Below are positions 7,489 to 7,575 of a DNA stretch of 7,575 bases, piece by piece. The notes under the pieces were generated by a model. That model made no database searches. It saw nothing but the letters and a program-made list of their open reading frames with translations, and was not told where the DNA came from. Source of the DNA: an uncultured Collinsella sp. (GTDB lineage: Bacteria; Actinomycetota; Coriobacteriia; Coriobacteriales; Coriobacteriaceae); the NCBI GenBank assembly GCA_900554585.1, contig USHS01000060.1, positions 1 through 7,575 on the forward strand, read 5' to 3'. Made by a program: the position numbers and the translations under genes. The stretch's first letter is position 1. Each line of letters opens with the position of its first letter.

Positions 7489-7575
7489 TTTTCTGGATCA
7501 TCTCTGATATCGCGCGATTGTTGTAAAACAGTTTTTCCAAAAAAATGAGATAGACGGCCCGAAAAGAGGCTGGCC
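7489..7575 (+). other. 3' region after the hydrolase gene, window edge
   Basis: No gene is seen. The palindromes ATCGCGCGAT (7509-7518) and AAAACAGTTTT (7525-7535) are close together, followed by an A run (7539-7545). The last bases, GAGGCTGGCC (7566-7575), could be the left arm of a terminator whose right arm lies beyond the edge, but this cannot be judged here. Confidence 0.4.

Overview
The window is 7.6 kb of mostly high-GC bacterial DNA with six confidently called protein genes, all on the + strand. Codon choice (heavy use of GGC, ATC, CTC and GAG), the gene types and the repeat style suggest a gut Actinomycetota of the class Coriobacteriia, most likely Collinsella or a close relative. 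That placement is an inference from general appearance; there is no rRNA or other marker gene here.

Layout. Positions 1-576 hold no convincing gene. They comprise two small hairpins near 75-119, an AT-rich stretch (about 190-520) and a leader with a strong dyad just before arcC. arcC (577-1539) encodes a complete carbamate kinase with a clear terminator at 1606-1638. A 360-base gap follows (1639-1995), containing five copies of a short TTGGGGACnnnCTT-type repeat in both orientations (1688-1820) that can form large hairpins. Then comes a self-contained beta-glucoside uptake locus: a LicR-type PTS-controlled transcription activator (1996-3891), a structured 115-base intergenic region, and the lactose/cellobiose-family PTS proteins IIA (4007-4333), IIB (4380-4673) and IIC (4683-6032). 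It ends with a GH1 6-phospho-beta-glucosidase (6034-7488). The last 87 bases contain two small palindromes and no gene.

How the genes work together. IIA and IIB relay phosphate from HPr to a beta-glucoside (cellobiose or a related disaccharide, or an aryl-beta-glucoside) as IIC moves it across the membrane. The GH1 enzyme then splits the 6-phospho-beta-glucoside into glucose-6-phosphate and glucose or an aglycone. The regulator has two HTH domains, two PRDs, an EIIB-like and an EIIA-like domain. It should sense PTS phosphorylation and activate the downstream operon, as LicR does for licBCAH in Bacillus subtilis. arcC looks like a separate transcription unit making ATP from carbamoyl phosphate.

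I found no wholly new system. The most interesting points are the repeat cluster, the structured leaders of arcC and of the PTS operon, an RBS-masking inverted repeat before IIB, and the loss of one of the four canonical PRD histidines in the regulator.
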